NCBI RefSeq assembly: GCF_900156575.1
Contig: NZ_FTNY01000002.1
Location: forward strand, 744,001-808,000
Direction: 5' to 3'
DNA length: 64,000 bases
Origin: Chryseobacterium shigense
GTDB lineage: Bacteria > Bacteroidota > Bacteroidia > Flavobacteriales > Weeksellaceae
Shown here: positions 33,671 to 42,843 of the stretch, one piece after another
How the letters are laid out: each line of letters begins with the position of its first letter
Position numbering within the stretch: the first letter of the stretch is position 1
Position numbers and translations under genes: made by a program
The notes under the pieces: generated by a model
Databases searched by the model: none
What the model saw: the letters and a program-made list of their open reading frames with translations, nothing else
What the model was told of the DNA's origin: nothing

Positions 33671-34726
33671 TTATTGTACATCAAGAATAAGTTTTTTCAA
33701 AATCTCTCCTGTCGAAAGAAGACTGTAGTCATGAATGGACTGTCCGAGCCAGATACTTACAAAATCAGTATTATTCAATGTTTTAGAGACACGTCTAAGT
33801 TCATTGGTGAGCTTATTTTGATAAGGATAAGGCAAAATAAAGTCTGAAGCTTCCAGCGTCTGGATGTATTTATTGGTAAGGCCTCTGGCAAAGCGTCCTG
33901 AAAAACTTTTTGTAAGAACAATATCTTTTTCTGATATATTTTTAAGCCTTTCCTTTTCAAACGGCTGCAGATTACTCTCCTGTGAAGCCAAAAGAATGCT
34001 CCCCACCTGGAATGCCTGAGCTCCAAGTTCTCTGGCCGCTTTTAAAGTTCTTCCGTTATATAGTCCTCCCGCATAGATGAGGGGAACCCTTACCTGTTCA
34101 TAAACTTCTGACAGCAGGGACATTCCACCGATAAGCGGAATATTTTCAGTGTCAAAAGTTCCTCTGTGCCCACCAGCCTCAATTCCCTGTACACAGATCA
34201 GATCAATTCCCGATTTCTCTAAAGCTAATGCCTCTTCCACGGAAGTACAGGTGCCGATGAGAATTACTTCATTTTCTTTTAGTTTTTGAATGCTATTTTC
34301 ATCCAGATTTCCAAAAGTAAAACTGAGTATTTTACACCCTTCCTTAATAATAGCATCTACCTGTTCATGGTAGCTGTTTACCTTAATATCTTGAAGATCC
34401 GGAAGAGTAACCTCCATATTATTCTCTTTGGCTAACTGTGTTATGAATTGTTTGACCTCAACAAATTTCCCTTTCAAAGCTTGGGTCATTTCAGGAATAT
34501 GATGAACAAAAATATTCACGGCAAAGGGCTGATCTGTCAGTTTTCTGGTTTCTCTGATGAGTTTTACAGACTCATCTGCAGAAAGATCGGCTAATGCCAA
34601 CGATCCTAAACATGCTGCATTTGCCGCAGCTGCAGTCATCTGCGGGGTACTTACTCCAGACATGGGTGCTTGAATTACAGGATATTTTATCTGCAAAATT
34701 TTACTGATGGTGTCCGGCCAAAACAT
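33671..34726 (-). CDS. Nitronate monooxygenase (2-nitropropane dioxygenase family)
   Basis: 351 residues, FMN-binding TIM barrel. Visible family motifs: N-terminal YPVIQAPMSGVSTPQM, flavin-contacting GIDLICVQGIEAGGHRGTF (about residues 175-195; the GGHRG His is the catalytic base) and PLIYAGGLYNG followed by LGAQAFQVGSILLA (about 215-245). It oxidises alkyl nitronates, probably to detoxify propionate-3-nitronate-like compounds. Stands alone between a terminator and a repeat-type hairpin. Confidence 0.9.
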   Translation of the reverse strand: MFWPDTISKILQIKYPVIQAPMSGVSTPQMTAAAANAACLGSLALADLSADESVKLIRETRKLTDQPFAVNIFVHHIPEMTQALKGKFVEVKQFITQLAKENNMEVTLPDLQDIKVNSYHEQVDAIIKEGCKILSFTFGNLDENSIQKLKENEVILIGTCTSVEEALALEKSGIDLICVQGIEAGGHRGTFDTENIPLIGGMSLLSEVYEQVRVPLIYAGGLYNGRTLKAARELGAQAFQVGSILLASQESNLQPFEKERLKNISEKDIVLTKSFSGRFARGLTNKYIQTLEASDFILPYPYQNKLTNELRRVSKTLNNTDFVSIWLGQSIHDYSLLSTGEILKKLILDVQ

Positions 34727-34756
34727 AAGAATTATTTTATTTAAAATTAAAAAAAA

Positions 34757-34831
34757 TTCTCCCGCAGATTAAACGTATTCAGCAGATGATCATCTTAAAA
34801 ATCTGTGATGGCGGTTTGATCTGCGGGAGAA
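34757..34831 (-). repeat. Interspersed inverted repeat acting as terminator
   Basis: Arms 34757-34774 and 34814-34831 pair at 17 of 18 positions (TTCTCCCGCAGAT ... ATCTGCGGGAGAA). The inner 39 bp has CAGAT/ATCTG-like pieces. On the minus strand the stem is followed by eight T, just past the aldo/keto reductase stop. The CGCAGATT core is one I recall as a repeated intergenic element in Bacteroidota. Confidence 0.7.
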
Positions 34832-34849
34832 AAGTATAAAAATATACGG

Positions 34850-35725
34850 TTAAATATCTGCTACAACTTTCAGCATTTTCTCCTCCCATTCAGGGTCTTT
34901 CGGATCAAAGAACAGTCTTTTTCCGGTATCCAGAGATCGAACGATATTCATTTCTTCGTCACCCAGTTCAAAATCAAAAACATTAAAATTTTCTTCAATT
35001 CTGGAAGGCGTCACCGATTTTGGAATCACAACAAATCCTTCCTGAAGGTGCCATCTTAAAATGACCTGAGCTACTGTTTTATTATATTTTTCAGCAATTG
35101 ATTTTAGCTGGGCATTGTTCAGAAGATCTGCATTTCCGTTCCCAAGAGGACTCCAAGGCTGGGTGATGATGTTATTCTCTTTATTATACCCCTGCAATTC
35201 TTTCTGCTGGAAAACCGGGTGTAATTCGATCTGGTTGATCACCGGAGGCACCGTTGAGTTCGCTTTTAATTCTTCTAATTTTTCTACTGTAAAGTTACAT
35301 ACTCCAATGGCTTTGATCTTCCCTTCATTGTACAGCTCTTCCAAAGCTTTCCAGCTGCCCAGAAAATCTCCGTAAGGCCAATGGATAAGGTACATATCCA
35401 GATATTCCATCTGCAATCTTTCCAGTGTTTTCTGAAATGCTTTTTTGGTCTGTTCGTAGCCATGGTCCTGAACCCATACTTTTGAAGTGATGAATAGTTC
35501 ATCTCGGCTGATTCCACTGTCTTTCACGGCCTGACCTACTGCTGTTTCATTCTGATAAATAGCCGCGGTATCGATCATTCTATATCCTGTCTGAATCGCT
35601 TTTATTACTGCACTTTCACATTCATTCAGGTTTTCCATCTGCCAGACTCCAAATCCTAAAGCCGGAATATCCACTCCGTTATTTAATGTCACTACAGGTT
35701 GTCCTGTATATGTTTTGTTTTGCAT
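34850..35725 (-). CDS. Aldo/keto reductase
   Basis: 291 residues, AKR5-like NADPH-dependent TIM barrel. Motifs: GYRMIDTAAIYQNETAVG with catalytic Asp and Tyr (about residues 46-60), LDMYLIHWPYG with catalytic His (about 108), and the cofactor end VVIPKSVTPSRIEENF (about 250-265). It reduces aldehydes and ketones, perhaps methylglyoxal. Monocistronic and separate from the second aldo/keto reductase at 43834. Confidence 0.92.
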   Translation of the reverse strand: MQNKTYTGQPVVTLNNGVDIPALGFGVWQMENLNECESAVIKAIQTGYRMIDTAAIYQNETAVGQAVKDSGISRDELFITSKVWVQDHGYEQTKKAFQKTLERLQMEYLDMYLIHWPYGDFLGSWKALEELYNEGKIKAIGVCNFTVEKLEELKANSTVPPVINQIELHPVFQQKELQGYNKENNIITQPWSPLGNGNADLLNNAQLKSIAEKYNKTVAQVILRWHLQEGFVVIPKSVTPSRIEENFNVFDFELGDEEMNIVRSLDTGKRLFFDPKDPEWEEKMLKVVADI

Positions 35726-35992
35726 AATTTTTTAATTTCAATTTTAATATTAATGTATAGCCTAACAAATTTGCAATAAAAAAATGGGATTCTTACTTAC
35801 CATTTTTACCGTTTGTTGAAGGATTTGGGGAATATTGGTAGGTGTTTCTTGGACTTCCCCGTCTTTTTACTTTGCAAAAATACCCCCTTCAAAGAAAGCC
35901 AATGGCTACTTCTCCAAAACTCTATCTTTCTAACCTCCAACCTCTGATGTCTAAAATCTTATTTTTCCTATTTTTGCAGAAACCTCAAAACA

Positions 35993-36427
35993 ATGTCATA
36001 TTCAATCAGATTGGCAAAGGCCGAAGATTATCCAAGAATTATGGAGATCTGGGAATCGGCAGTACAGGCTACTCATCATTTCCTCGCTGAAGAAGATTTC
36101 ATGTATTTCAAAAAAATCATTCCACAAGAATATCTTCCCAACCTGGAAGTGCATTTAATAACGGAAAATGAGACCGCTGAAGGTTTTGCTTCTGTAGCTG
36201 AAGGTAATCTGGAAATGCTTTTTATTCATAATGAGGCACGCGGAAAAGGATTGGGAAGGATTTTATTTGAATTTATGAAGGATAAAACAGGATTGACAAA
36301 AGTAGAAGTCAACGAACAAAATCCGCAGGCCATTGGATTTTATGAGAAAATGGGATTCAGGCAGATCGGAAGATCAGAAAAAGACGGTTCTGGAAAAAAC
36401 TATCCTATTATTCATATGAGTTTGTAG
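35993..36427 (+). CDS. GNAT family N-acetyltransferase
   Basis: 144 residues with the acetyl-CoA loop FIHNEARGKGLGRILFEFM (about 78-97) and C-terminal NPQAIGFYEKMGFRQIGRSE. GNATs acetylate an amine; this one resembles YjaB-type enzymes in length and layout, but the acceptor is unknown. The stop is directly before the next GNAT gene (1 bp), so the two are co-translated. The start ATG (MSYSIRLAKAEDYPRIME) is the first plausible one. Confidence 0.87.
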   Translation: MSYSIRLAKAEDYPRIMEIWESAVQATHHFLAEEDFMYFKKIIPQEYLPNLEVHLITENETAEGFASVAEGNLEMLFIHNEARGKGLGRILFEFMKDKTGLTKVEVNEQNPQAIGFYEKMGFRQIGRSEKDGSGKNYPIIHMSL

Positions 36428-36428
36428 A

Positions 36429-36896
36429 ATGGAAAAATTTACTTTAAAAAAAATCGGTCAGGATTCGGATATTCCTTATGAGCTTTTGCTTCTTGCGGAT
36501 GAAACCGTTGAGGCTATCGATCGGTATATTTTTGATTCTGATCTTTATCTTTTACACCATGATGCTCAGGATATTGCCGTCATGGCGCTCCACTCAAACA
36601 GCAGCACAGAATTGGAGATTAAAAACATGGCGGTTGCTGAAAGTTACAGAAGCCAGGGAATCGGCAGTATTCTGATGGATAAGGCTAAAGAAATAGCTAA
36701 AGAAAAACGGTATACAATGTTGGTTGTAGGAACTTCGGATACGGGATTCCAGCAAATTAAATTCTATGAAAAGAACGGGTTTATCAAAAAGGGATTGCGT
36801 AAAAATTTTTTTATAGAAAATTACGCAGTCCCCATGTATGAAAACGGATTACAGATGCGGGACATGATCATTCTTGCTCATGACCTTTCTGAATAA
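36429..36896 (+). CDS. GNAT family N-acetyltransferase (second)
   Basis: 155 residues with the acetyl-CoA site IKNMAVAESYRSQGIGSILMD (about 60-80) and GFQQIKFYEKNGFIKKGLRKN. It is co-transcribed with the previous GNAT. Its 3' end overlaps the convergent LysR gene by 48 bp. Substrate not evident. Confidence 0.87.
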   Translation: MEKFTLKKIGQDSDIPYELLLLADETVEAIDRYIFDSDLYLLHHDAQDIAVMALHSNSSTELEIKNMAVAESYRSQGIGSILMDKAKEIAKEKRYTMLVVGTSDTGFQQIKFYEKNGFIKKGLRKNFFIENYAVPMYENGLQMRDMIILAHDLSE

Positions 36897-37769
36897 TCCT
36901 TTGATATGATCAATTTCGGATTGATGGTTTGTTTTTTTTCTGCAACCGAAATAAAGGGTATTTCCAAGCTTTTTCTCACCTTCCCAGATCAGTTTCAGAT
37001 CTCCGTTCTCTATTTCATTTTTACAGAGAAAATCAGGAACGACAGCGAGTCCGGTTCCGCCTTTCAGACAACGGATGATGGAGTTTAGATTCGGAACGAT
37101 ATAATTGGGACGGAAATTCGGTTTATGTCCGAAATTCATGATCCAGAACTGAAACAGATGTTCCATATCTCCCGTAGTCCCATACCATTTTTCCTGTTTC
37201 AGCCAGTCCTCAATAGATTCTGCTCCTTTGGTTTGAACGATCTTTTGAAAACTATCGGTATCAACATTTTTTCCCCCTACCAGAATAATCTGCTCAGAAG
37301 AAAATGCTTCATGTTCTATATTCGGTGATACTCCTTTTTTAGGAGTAATAATCAAATCCAGAATGCCTTTATCCAATTGGTCGAGCATTTCAGGATATTG
37401 CCCGAAGCTGATGATCAGATTAAAAGGTAAAGTAGAGACATATTGTTCCAAAGTGGTCTGAAATGTTTCAAAGCACATTCCTACGCTGATCGTCGGGGTC
37501 AGTTTTTCTGTAGATTTCTGAAAGTTTTTCTCCACATCTTCCAGCTTGGAAAGTGGTTCAGAAACAGCATTGAATAAAACCTTTCCTCTTTCGGTCGGCA
37601 TCATTTTTCTGCCGGTCCGGTCAAATAATTTGTAGCCTACATAAGCTTCCAGTGAGCTTAAGTGAAGACTTACTCCGGGCTGTGAGATAAACAGAGAATC
37701 TGCAGCACCTGTCAGGGTTCCTGTTTTATATATCGCTTTAAAAGTGCGGTACCATTCTAAATTGACCAT
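36849..37769 (-). CDS. LysR family transcriptional regulator
   Basis: 306 residues: N-terminal winged HTH (about 1-60, LEWYRTFKAIYKTGTLTGAA followed by FISQPGVSLHLSSLEAYVG) and a C-terminal periplasmic-binding-like effector domain (about 90-300). It usually controls a divergent gene, but here the upstream neighbour is a beta-lactamase-fold gene on the same strand, 42 bp away. The 3' end overlaps the GNAT gene on the other strand by 48 bp. Inducer not known. Confidence 0.9.
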   Translation of the reverse strand: MVNLEWYRTFKAIYKTGTLTGAADSLFISQPGVSLHLSSLEAYVGYKLFDRTGRKMMPTERGKVLFNAVSEPLSKLEDVEKNFQKSTEKLTPTISVGMCFETFQTTLEQYVSTLPFNLIISFGQYPEMLDQLDKGILDLIITPKKGVSPNIEHEAFSSEQIILVGGKNVDTDSFQKIVQTKGAESIEDWLKQEKWYGTTGDMEHLFQFWIMNFGHKPNFRPNYIVPNLNSIIRCLKGGTGLAVVPDFLCKNEIENGDLKLIWEGEKKLGNTLYFGCRKKTNHQSEIDHIKGLFRKVMSKNDHVPHL

Positions 37770-37810
37770 AACTTTAATTATAAATATTCTGATACAAAAT
37801 TACAAAATAA

Positions 37811-38935
37811 TTATAATACTGATGTTTTTTCAAAAATTTCATCTAGTACACCCTGCATGTCCTTTGCTGTATTAATACCACTCTGGTTAGTGATAATAAA
37901 AACACCCAGATCATATTTTGGGATGATGTAAATAAAGCATTGTGCACGAAAAACACCGCCATGATGCTTATAAAACGTTCCGAGCTTTTCATCAGTCATC
38001 ACTCTCCATGCGTAACCTGAAGTGAAGCTGTCATCTACTTTAACCAATGGTTGATGAGATTCTGTGATTTCAGCATTTCTTTTTAACTGATATCTGATAT
38101 ACTCTATCATATCAGGAAGTGTAGTTTTTACATTACCTGATGAGCCCCACGGTAAAGCTGTAAATTGTGGGGTTATAGTATTATAATCACAATGATATCC
38201 CACAGCTAGACTGGCTTCTTCTTTTTTGGACAAATTGATGGTGGTGTGCTTCATTTGAAGATGTTCAGTCAGATATTCTTTTAACAGAGCTTCAAAATTT
38301 TTATGGTATACTTTTTCCAGAACAGCACCCAAAAGTTCAATTCCTGCATTTGAATAGGAAAATTGATGTCCGGGAATGGTATCAATTTTCACCGTATGCA
38401 AATTTCGTAAGAAATCTTTTTGCTTATAGTTTTTTAAAACACGGTTAACATTTTCCGGTGTTTTCTCGTTGGTGAAATCATTCAAAATTGGATTTACTTC
38501 AAGGGGCAACATTTTAGGCAAACCGCTTGTGTGAGTCACCAAATCCTTTATACGAAGAGGATGACCGTTGAATGCCAGATTCGGATAATCTTCGGATAAA
38601 TATTTTTGAACAGGATCATCAAGTTTTAATTTTTTATCCAAAACTGCTTTCGCCACTAATGTTCCGGTTAATGTTTTACTCAGCGAACCGATTTCATAGA
38701 GGGTTTGATTGTCCGGTGTATTGGATTTTCCTTTTTCCAACTCACCATAATGCCCGATATATTCCTTTCCCTGATAAACAATTCCGATGGATACTGCATT
38801 AATTACCGGTTTTTCAACCATTCTCTGAACCGCATGATCCACTACAGATGGAAGGTTACTATTTTCGTTTACTGCTTTTTGCCCTAAGCAAAAGACCGAC
38901 AGTAATGACACCGTAAAAAGGATGTTTTTTTTCAT
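37811..38935 (-). CDS. Serine hydrolase, beta-lactamase fold (class C / esterase type)
   Basis: 374 residues with a signal peptide (ending CLGQK). Active-site motifs: SLSK (Ser-x-x-Lys; EIGSLSKTLTG near residue 85), YSN (FSYSNAGIELLG near 195) and HHGGVFRA (near 335) replacing KTG. Such periplasmic enzymes can be esterases, D-aminopeptidases or penicillin-binding-like hydrolases; true beta-lactamase activity cannot be claimed. It sits 23 bp from the next hydrolase, likely in one operon. Confidence 0.87.
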   Translation of the reverse strand: MKKNILFTVSLLSVFCLGQKAVNENSNLPSVVDHAVQRMVEKPVINAVSIGIVYQGKEYIGHYGELEKGKSNTPDNQTLYEIGSLSKTLTGTLVAKAVLDKKLKLDDPVQKYLSEDYPNLAFNGHPLRIKDLVTHTSGLPKMLPLEVNPILNDFTNEKTPENVNRVLKNYKQKDFLRNLHTVKIDTIPGHQFSYSNAGIELLGAVLEKVYHKNFEALLKEYLTEHLQMKHTTINLSKKEEASLAVGYHCDYNTITPQFTALPWGSSGNVKTTLPDMIEYIRYQLKRNAEITESHQPLVKVDDSFTSGYAWRVMTDEKLGTFYKHHGGVFRAQCFIYIIPKYDLGVFIITNQSGINTAKDMQGVLDEIFEKTSVL

Positions 38936-38958
38936 GGTTTCTAAATTTTGATCTGAAT

Positions 38959-39897
38959 TTAATAATCTAATGTTTTGATGATTGTTTTTTGAAATAATTC
39001 CGGTTCGTCTTTATGGATCTGATGTCCTGAATTTTCAAACAAAAACAGATCTTTCTTCGGTGCTTTTACTTGCTCAAAATACCTTTTTGTAATAGCAGTA
39101 GAAGTTTGAATATCATTTTTGCCAACAAAAAAATAAACCGGACACTCTATTTTCTTTAAAGTCCTTGGCAGATCAATTTTCATGACTTCGTTCCAGGCCG
39201 GCGACCAGGTTTTAGACCATTGAAGAAAACCTTTTCTGAAATCATCACCCGTTACATATTTTTTACCATCTTTATAAAAAAGCCATTTTCTCAGATAAAA
39301 CAGGTCTTCGTCATTGGTAAAAGGAATATGGACACTCGCCAGTTCTTTGCTTGCAACCGCATCTTCTTTAAAATGCGTTTTCAAAATTTCGAGCAATTCT
39401 TTTTCACTCGTCAATTGACTGATCACAGGGTTTACAGCAAAATAAGCATATAAGAGCTCGGGATGATTTCTAACGATATAAAATCCTAAAGCATTTCCCC
39501 ATGAACTGCCCAATAAGTATACTTTCTCCTGCTTCAACTGCTTTCTAAGGAGCTGAATCACTTCATAGGTATCTCTACCCATTAACTCAACGGATGGAGG
39601 TACTGGTGAAGGATTTAATTCCAGTGTTTTTCCGGCATCTCTCTGATCCCACTGAACAATAGTAAATTTACTTTTTAAAATACCGGTAAAAGAGTCCGCA
39701 TTTTTCATCATGGAACTTCCAGGACCGCCGGACAAGAAGAGAAGTATCGGTTGATGGGAATCATCTGTTTTAATTTCTATAGCTTGTTGTATCCCGCCAA
39801 TTTCCGCCGTGATGATAGTATCAATTTTTATTTTCTGTAATTGTGCTACACCAAATACGGACAAAAGTAAAAAAATAAAAAGGACTGCTTTTTTCAT
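38959..39897 (-). CDS. Alpha/beta hydrolase, prolyl aminopeptidase-like, exported
   Basis: 312 residues with signal peptide (ending FGVAQ). Oxyanion motif LFLSGGPGSSMMKN (about 52-65), nucleophile elbow LLGSSWGNALGFY (Ser near 135), acid in VFFVGKNDIQTS-like strand (FVGKNDIQTS near 260) and catalytic His in ENSGHQIHKDEPELF (near 292). S33-family layout suggests a peptidase or ester hydrolase in the periplasm. It is upstream of the beta-lactamase-fold gene in the same operon. Confidence 0.87.
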   Translation of the reverse strand: MKKAVLFIFLLLSVFGVAQLQKIKIDTIITAEIGGIQQAIEIKTDDSHQPILLFLSGGPGSSMMKNADSFTGILKSKFTIVQWDQRDAGKTLELNPSPVPPSVELMGRDTYEVIQLLRKQLKQEKVYLLGSSWGNALGFYIVRNHPELLYAYFAVNPVISQLTSEKELLEILKTHFKEDAVASKELASVHIPFTNDEDLFYLRKWLFYKDGKKYVTGDDFRKGFLQWSKTWSPAWNEVMKIDLPRTLKKIECPVYFFVGKNDIQTSTAITKRYFEQVKAPKKDLFLFENSGHQIHKDEPELFQKTIIKTLDY

Positions 39898-40061
39898 GAT
39901 TTCTAAATTTTAATGTGAGTTTAATTTATCTGATGCAAATATCCTTCAGAGAATTTTCAAAAGAGTCTCAATAAAAAAAGTCGAACGCATTTTACGGATA
40001 AAATAGGTTCGACCTTTTACAAATGGACGTACGAGTAATTACAAAATAATGTAAATCAATA

Positions 40062-40101
40062 ATTTACAATAAAATTAATTTTTATTCTGTTTATTGTAAA
40101 T
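40062..40101 (-). terminator. AT-rich hairpin after the phosphoesterase gene
   Basis: ATTTACAATAAA (40062-40073) and TTTATTGTAAAT (40090-40101), perfect 12-bp arms with a 16-nt loop, 18 bp past the phosphoesterase stop. A stem with no GC-rich core makes a weak terminator. Confidence 0.4.
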
Positions 40102-40118
40102 CAGGTAATAAAAAGATA

Positions 40119-40871
40119 TTAGATAACGGAAACCGTTTTATTTCTCAAAAAAGCAGCATAATAGTCTGGAATTTCACTCTCTTCAATTCCATGAACAACT
40201 TGTTCAAGAGGATAACTGATCTGTACAATCTCAGGAATAATCTCTTCCCGGTGCAGGTTTAGGATCAAATAAGAAGCCAGACGGTTTTCTTCTTTGGAAC
40301 GTCCTACAGAGCCACAATTGACAACCCATTTTTTATTTTCAAAAGATTTTTTGAATGATAAGTGAGTATGTCCCATCACAACGATATCGGATTGGGATTC
40401 TTTCAGCATATCTACAAAAACCTCATCATTCTCAGTCTCGTACAAGTACGTATCATTGCTGGACAAGCTGGAATGGACAAGTTGAATATTCCAATGCCTC
40501 TTCCCTATTTTATAGTTTAGTTTTAAGTGAAAAGGAAGCGCCGATAAAAACTTTTTATTTTCTTCTGTGATATTCTTTCTGGAATGATTAATGGCTATGA
40601 ATCTCGCATTCGTTTCCTCTTCTGAATGCTTGGATAGCGGAACCACCGGAATATCAAAAGCAATCCTTTCATCATGGTTTCCCATCAGACAGGGAATATT
40701 CAAATCTCTGATTTTTCCGATGACTTCATTTCCCCAGGGTGCAAAATCTACCAGATCTCCAAGGCAAAACTTCTGTTCAATTCCTCTTTTCTTTATATCC
40801 TCCAATACCGCATCCAACGCAGGAAGATTTCCGTGCACATCACTAAAAACTGCAATCTGTAACATATTCAT
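40119..40871 (-). CDS. Metallophosphoesterase (YfcE/MJ0936-like)
   Basis: 250 residues with all dimetal phosphoesterase motifs: FSDVHGNLPALD (about 8-20), CLGDLVDFAPWGNEV (about 36-50), MGNHDERI (about 64-71), VVMGHTHLSFK (about 160-170) and VNCGSVGRSK (about 180). The family hydrolyses phosphodiesters and cyclic nucleotides. Monocistronic, divergent from the quinone-reductase operon. ATG at 40871 with MNMLQIAVFSD; a start two codons later is possible. Confidence 0.9.
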   Translation of the reverse strand: MNMLQIAVFSDVHGNLPALDAVLEDIKKRGIEQKFCLGDLVDFAPWGNEVIGKIRDLNIPCLMGNHDERIAFDIPVVPLSKHSEEETNARFIAINHSRKNITEENKKFLSALPFHLKLNYKIGKRHWNIQLVHSSLSSNDTYLYETENDEVFVDMLKESQSDIVVMGHTHLSFKKSFENKKWVVNCGSVGRSKEENRLASYLILNLHREEIIPEIVQISYPLEQVVHGIEESEIPDYYAAFLRNKTVSVI

Positions 40872-40955
40872 TCAATTGACCTGAACAAATTTACAAGAGA
40901 AGCTTAAGAACGGATCAACAAACTGTATGACATTTCACATGAATGGCAAAATTTA

Positions 40956-41026
40956 AACTATCATTATTCTAATAGTTAGTTATGATTTATGCTATTTTTA
41001 TTATACAATGCCGCGAAGTAACTTTG
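40956..41026 (+). promoter_or_regulatory. Promoter region of the quinone-reductase operon with AACTAT-N10-ATAGTT dyad
   Basis: A -7 element TAACTTTG lies at 41019-41026, 27 bp before the ATG. Upstream, AACTAT (40956-40961) and ATAGTT (40972-40977) form an inverted repeat that could bind a dimeric regulator of the MarR or HxlR type. Confidence 0.5.
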
Positions 41027-41053
41027 CATCATAAAATATAAACAATCATAAAA

Positions 41054-41668
41054 ATGAAAAAAGTATTGATCATCAACGGAGGACAAAATTTCGGACATTC
41101 CGGAGGAAAATATAACGCCACCATTGCAGAAAACACATTAGAAGTACTTAAAAAATACGGCAATATAGAAGTAAAGACCACCCAGGTTTCAGAAGGATTC
41201 GATAAAGATGAAGAGGTAAAGAAGTTTGTCTGGGCAGATTTTATCATCTATCATACACCGATCTGGTGGTTTCAGCTTCCCAACGGTTTTAAAAAATATA
41301 TTGATGAAGTTTTCACAGCCGGTCATGCTAAGGGAATTTATATGAGTGACGGAAGAAATGCTGAAAACCCTGAAATCAATTACGGAACCGGAGGAATGTT
41401 GGGCGGAAGAAAATATATGGTCACCACCAGCTGGAATGCTCCCGAAACCGCCTTTACCCTTCCCGGAGAATTCTTCAACGAGACAAGTGTAGATAATGGA
41501 CCTTTATTTGGTTTTCATAGAATGAATGCCTTCGTTTCTTTGGAAAAAATAGAAAGTTTTCACTTCCATGATGTGGAGAAAAACGCCAATATAGAGCGTG
41601 ACATGAAACGTTACAGAGAACACCTTGAACACGTTTTACAAAAAGAACTTCAACCACAATTAGCCTGA
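41054..41668 (+). CDS. NAD(P)H-dependent oxidoreductase, MdaB/modulator of drug activity family
   Basis: 204 residues, flavodoxin-like fold: LIINGGQNFGHSGGKYNATI (phosphate loop, about 5-24) and FIIYHTPIWWFQLPNGFKKYIDEVF (about 64-88), both characteristic of MdaB/YwrO quinone reductases. It reduces quinones by two electrons, avoiding radical formation. First gene of a four-gene operon with a nucleotide-sugar-like reductase, an ABM monooxygenase and a DJ-1 protein. The stop overlaps the next start. Confidence 0.9.
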   Translation: MKKVLIINGGQNFGHSGGKYNATIAENTLEVLKKYGNIEVKTTQVSEGFDKDEEVKKFVWADFIIYHTPIWWFQLPNGFKKYIDEVFTAGHAKGIYMSDGRNAENPEINYGTGGMLGGRKYMVTTSWNAPETAFTLPGEFFNETSVDNGPLFGFHRMNAFVSLEKIESFHFHDVEKNANIERDMKRYREHLEHVLQKELQPQLA

Positions 41669-42552
41669 TGAAAAACATATTGATCACCGGAATCACCGGA
41701 TACATTGGCGGAACGGTAGCCAAGAAGCTCCTTGAAAAAAACTATAAAGTAACAGGACTGGTTCGAAATGACACCCGCATCAAAGAACTGAAATCGTTAG
41801 GCATAGAAGCTATAGTAGGAAACATCCATGATGAAGAGATCCTAAGAGCTGCGATTGCCGATACGGATGCCATTATTCACACCGCCGATTCTGCGGATGA
41901 CGCCTATGCTGCAGACAGCATTATCTCTGCATTGGAAGGAACCGGTAAAACGCTTATTTTCACTTCCGGCTCGGCTATTTTCGGAGGAAAAGAAAATGGA
42001 GAGAAAAATGATTTTGCTTATACCGAAGACTTCCCTCTCAGTCCCAGACTTGAAATGGCCTCCAGAGTACTGATTAATCAATATATCCTTCAATCTGCCA
42101 AAAAAAATATAAGAAGCATCGTCATTGTTCCTACTATGATATATGGTGAGGGTTTAGGGCTGAAAAAAGACAGTATTCAGGTTCCGGCTTTAATCCGCTT
42201 TTCCCAAGAAAAAGGTTTTGGAGTTTATTTTGGAAAAGGTGAAAATGTCTGGTCCAATCTGCATATTGAGGACCTGGCCGATCTCTATGTACTCGCACTG
42301 GAAAAAGCAAAATCTGGTTCACTTTACTATGCGGAAAACGGATCGTCAACGATCAGAAATTTAGCAGAAAATATCAGCAAACAATATAGCTTACAGCCTG
42401 CCCAGTCCGTCAGCATACAAGAAGCAGTCAATACCTTTGGTCCCGCAGGCGGATATTTTGGATTTGCCTCAAACAGTGTATGCAATGCTGACAAAGCCAG
42501 AAAAGAATTAGGCTGGAATCCCCAATATCAAACCATAGAACATTTTATTTAA
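41668..42552 (+). CDS. NAD(P)-dependent epimerase/reductase (extended SDR)
   Basis: 294 residues, Rossmann fold: NILITGITGYIGGTVAKKLL (about 3-22), the dinucleotide-binding GxxGxxG. The usual YxxxK appears to be changed: the region after FTSGSAIFGGKENGEK lacks an obvious Tyr-x3-Lys, so catalytic detail differs from classic epimerases. Start ATG overlaps the previous stop by one base. Probably reduces a carbonyl or quinone, in line with its operon partners. Confidence 0.85.
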   Translation: MKNILITGITGYIGGTVAKKLLEKNYKVTGLVRNDTRIKELKSLGIEAIVGNIHDEEILRAAIADTDAIIHTADSADDAYAADSIISALEGTGKTLIFTSGSAIFGGKENGEKNDFAYTEDFPLSPRLEMASRVLINQYILQSAKKNIRSIVIVPTMIYGEGLGLKKDSIQVPALIRFSQEKGFGVYFGKGENVWSNLHIEDLADLYVLALEKAKSGSLYYAENGSSTIRNLAENISKQYSLQPAQSVSIQEAVNTFGPAGGYFGFASNSVCNADKARKELGWNPQYQTIEHFI

Positions 42553-42554
42553 TT

Positions 42555-42842
42555 ATGAAAATCTATCTTACAGCAATCATCAAAGCCAAAGAAGAGTACC
42601 GCGCTGAAGTCCTTGAAGTTCTTCAGAATATGGTAAAAGAGACGCAAAAAGAAGATGCAAACGAAAGGTACAGTCTTCACCAGGGAATTGAAGACAAAAA
42701 CCAGTTTATCTTCTACGAAATATGGAAAAGTGATGAAGGACTGGCACAACACAATCAGCAGCCCTACATTCAGGCTTTCGGAGCCATCGTTGACGAAAAA
42801 TTAAAGGAAAAACCACAAATTTATACCACCCACATTCTTTAA
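42555..42842 (+). CDS. Antibiotic biosynthesis monooxygenase (ABM) family protein
   Basis: 95 residues, dimeric ferredoxin-like fold. ABM hallmark motifs: MKIYLTAIIKAKEEYRAEV at the N-terminus and FIFYEIWKSDEGLAQHNQQP (about 54-73). YgiN-type members oxidise quinols to quinones and are paired with MdaB, exactly as here. It starts 2 bp after the preceding stop. Confidence 0.9.
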   Translation: MKIYLTAIIKAKEEYRAEVLEVLQNMVKETQKEDANERYSLHQGIEDKNQFIFYEIWKSDEGLAQHNQQPYIQAFGAIVDEKLKEKPQIYTTHIL

Positions 42843-42843
42843 T

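Noticed and set aside
36849-36896. Frameshift causing the GNAT/LysR overlap
   Set aside because: Both genes have full-length sequences with normal ends; the 48-bp overlap is a plain convergent overlap.
38959-39897. Beta-lactamase resistance gene at 37811 with helper hydrolase
   Set aside because: The fold is shared by esterases and peptidases; the HHGG motif replaces KTG and no resistance context exists.
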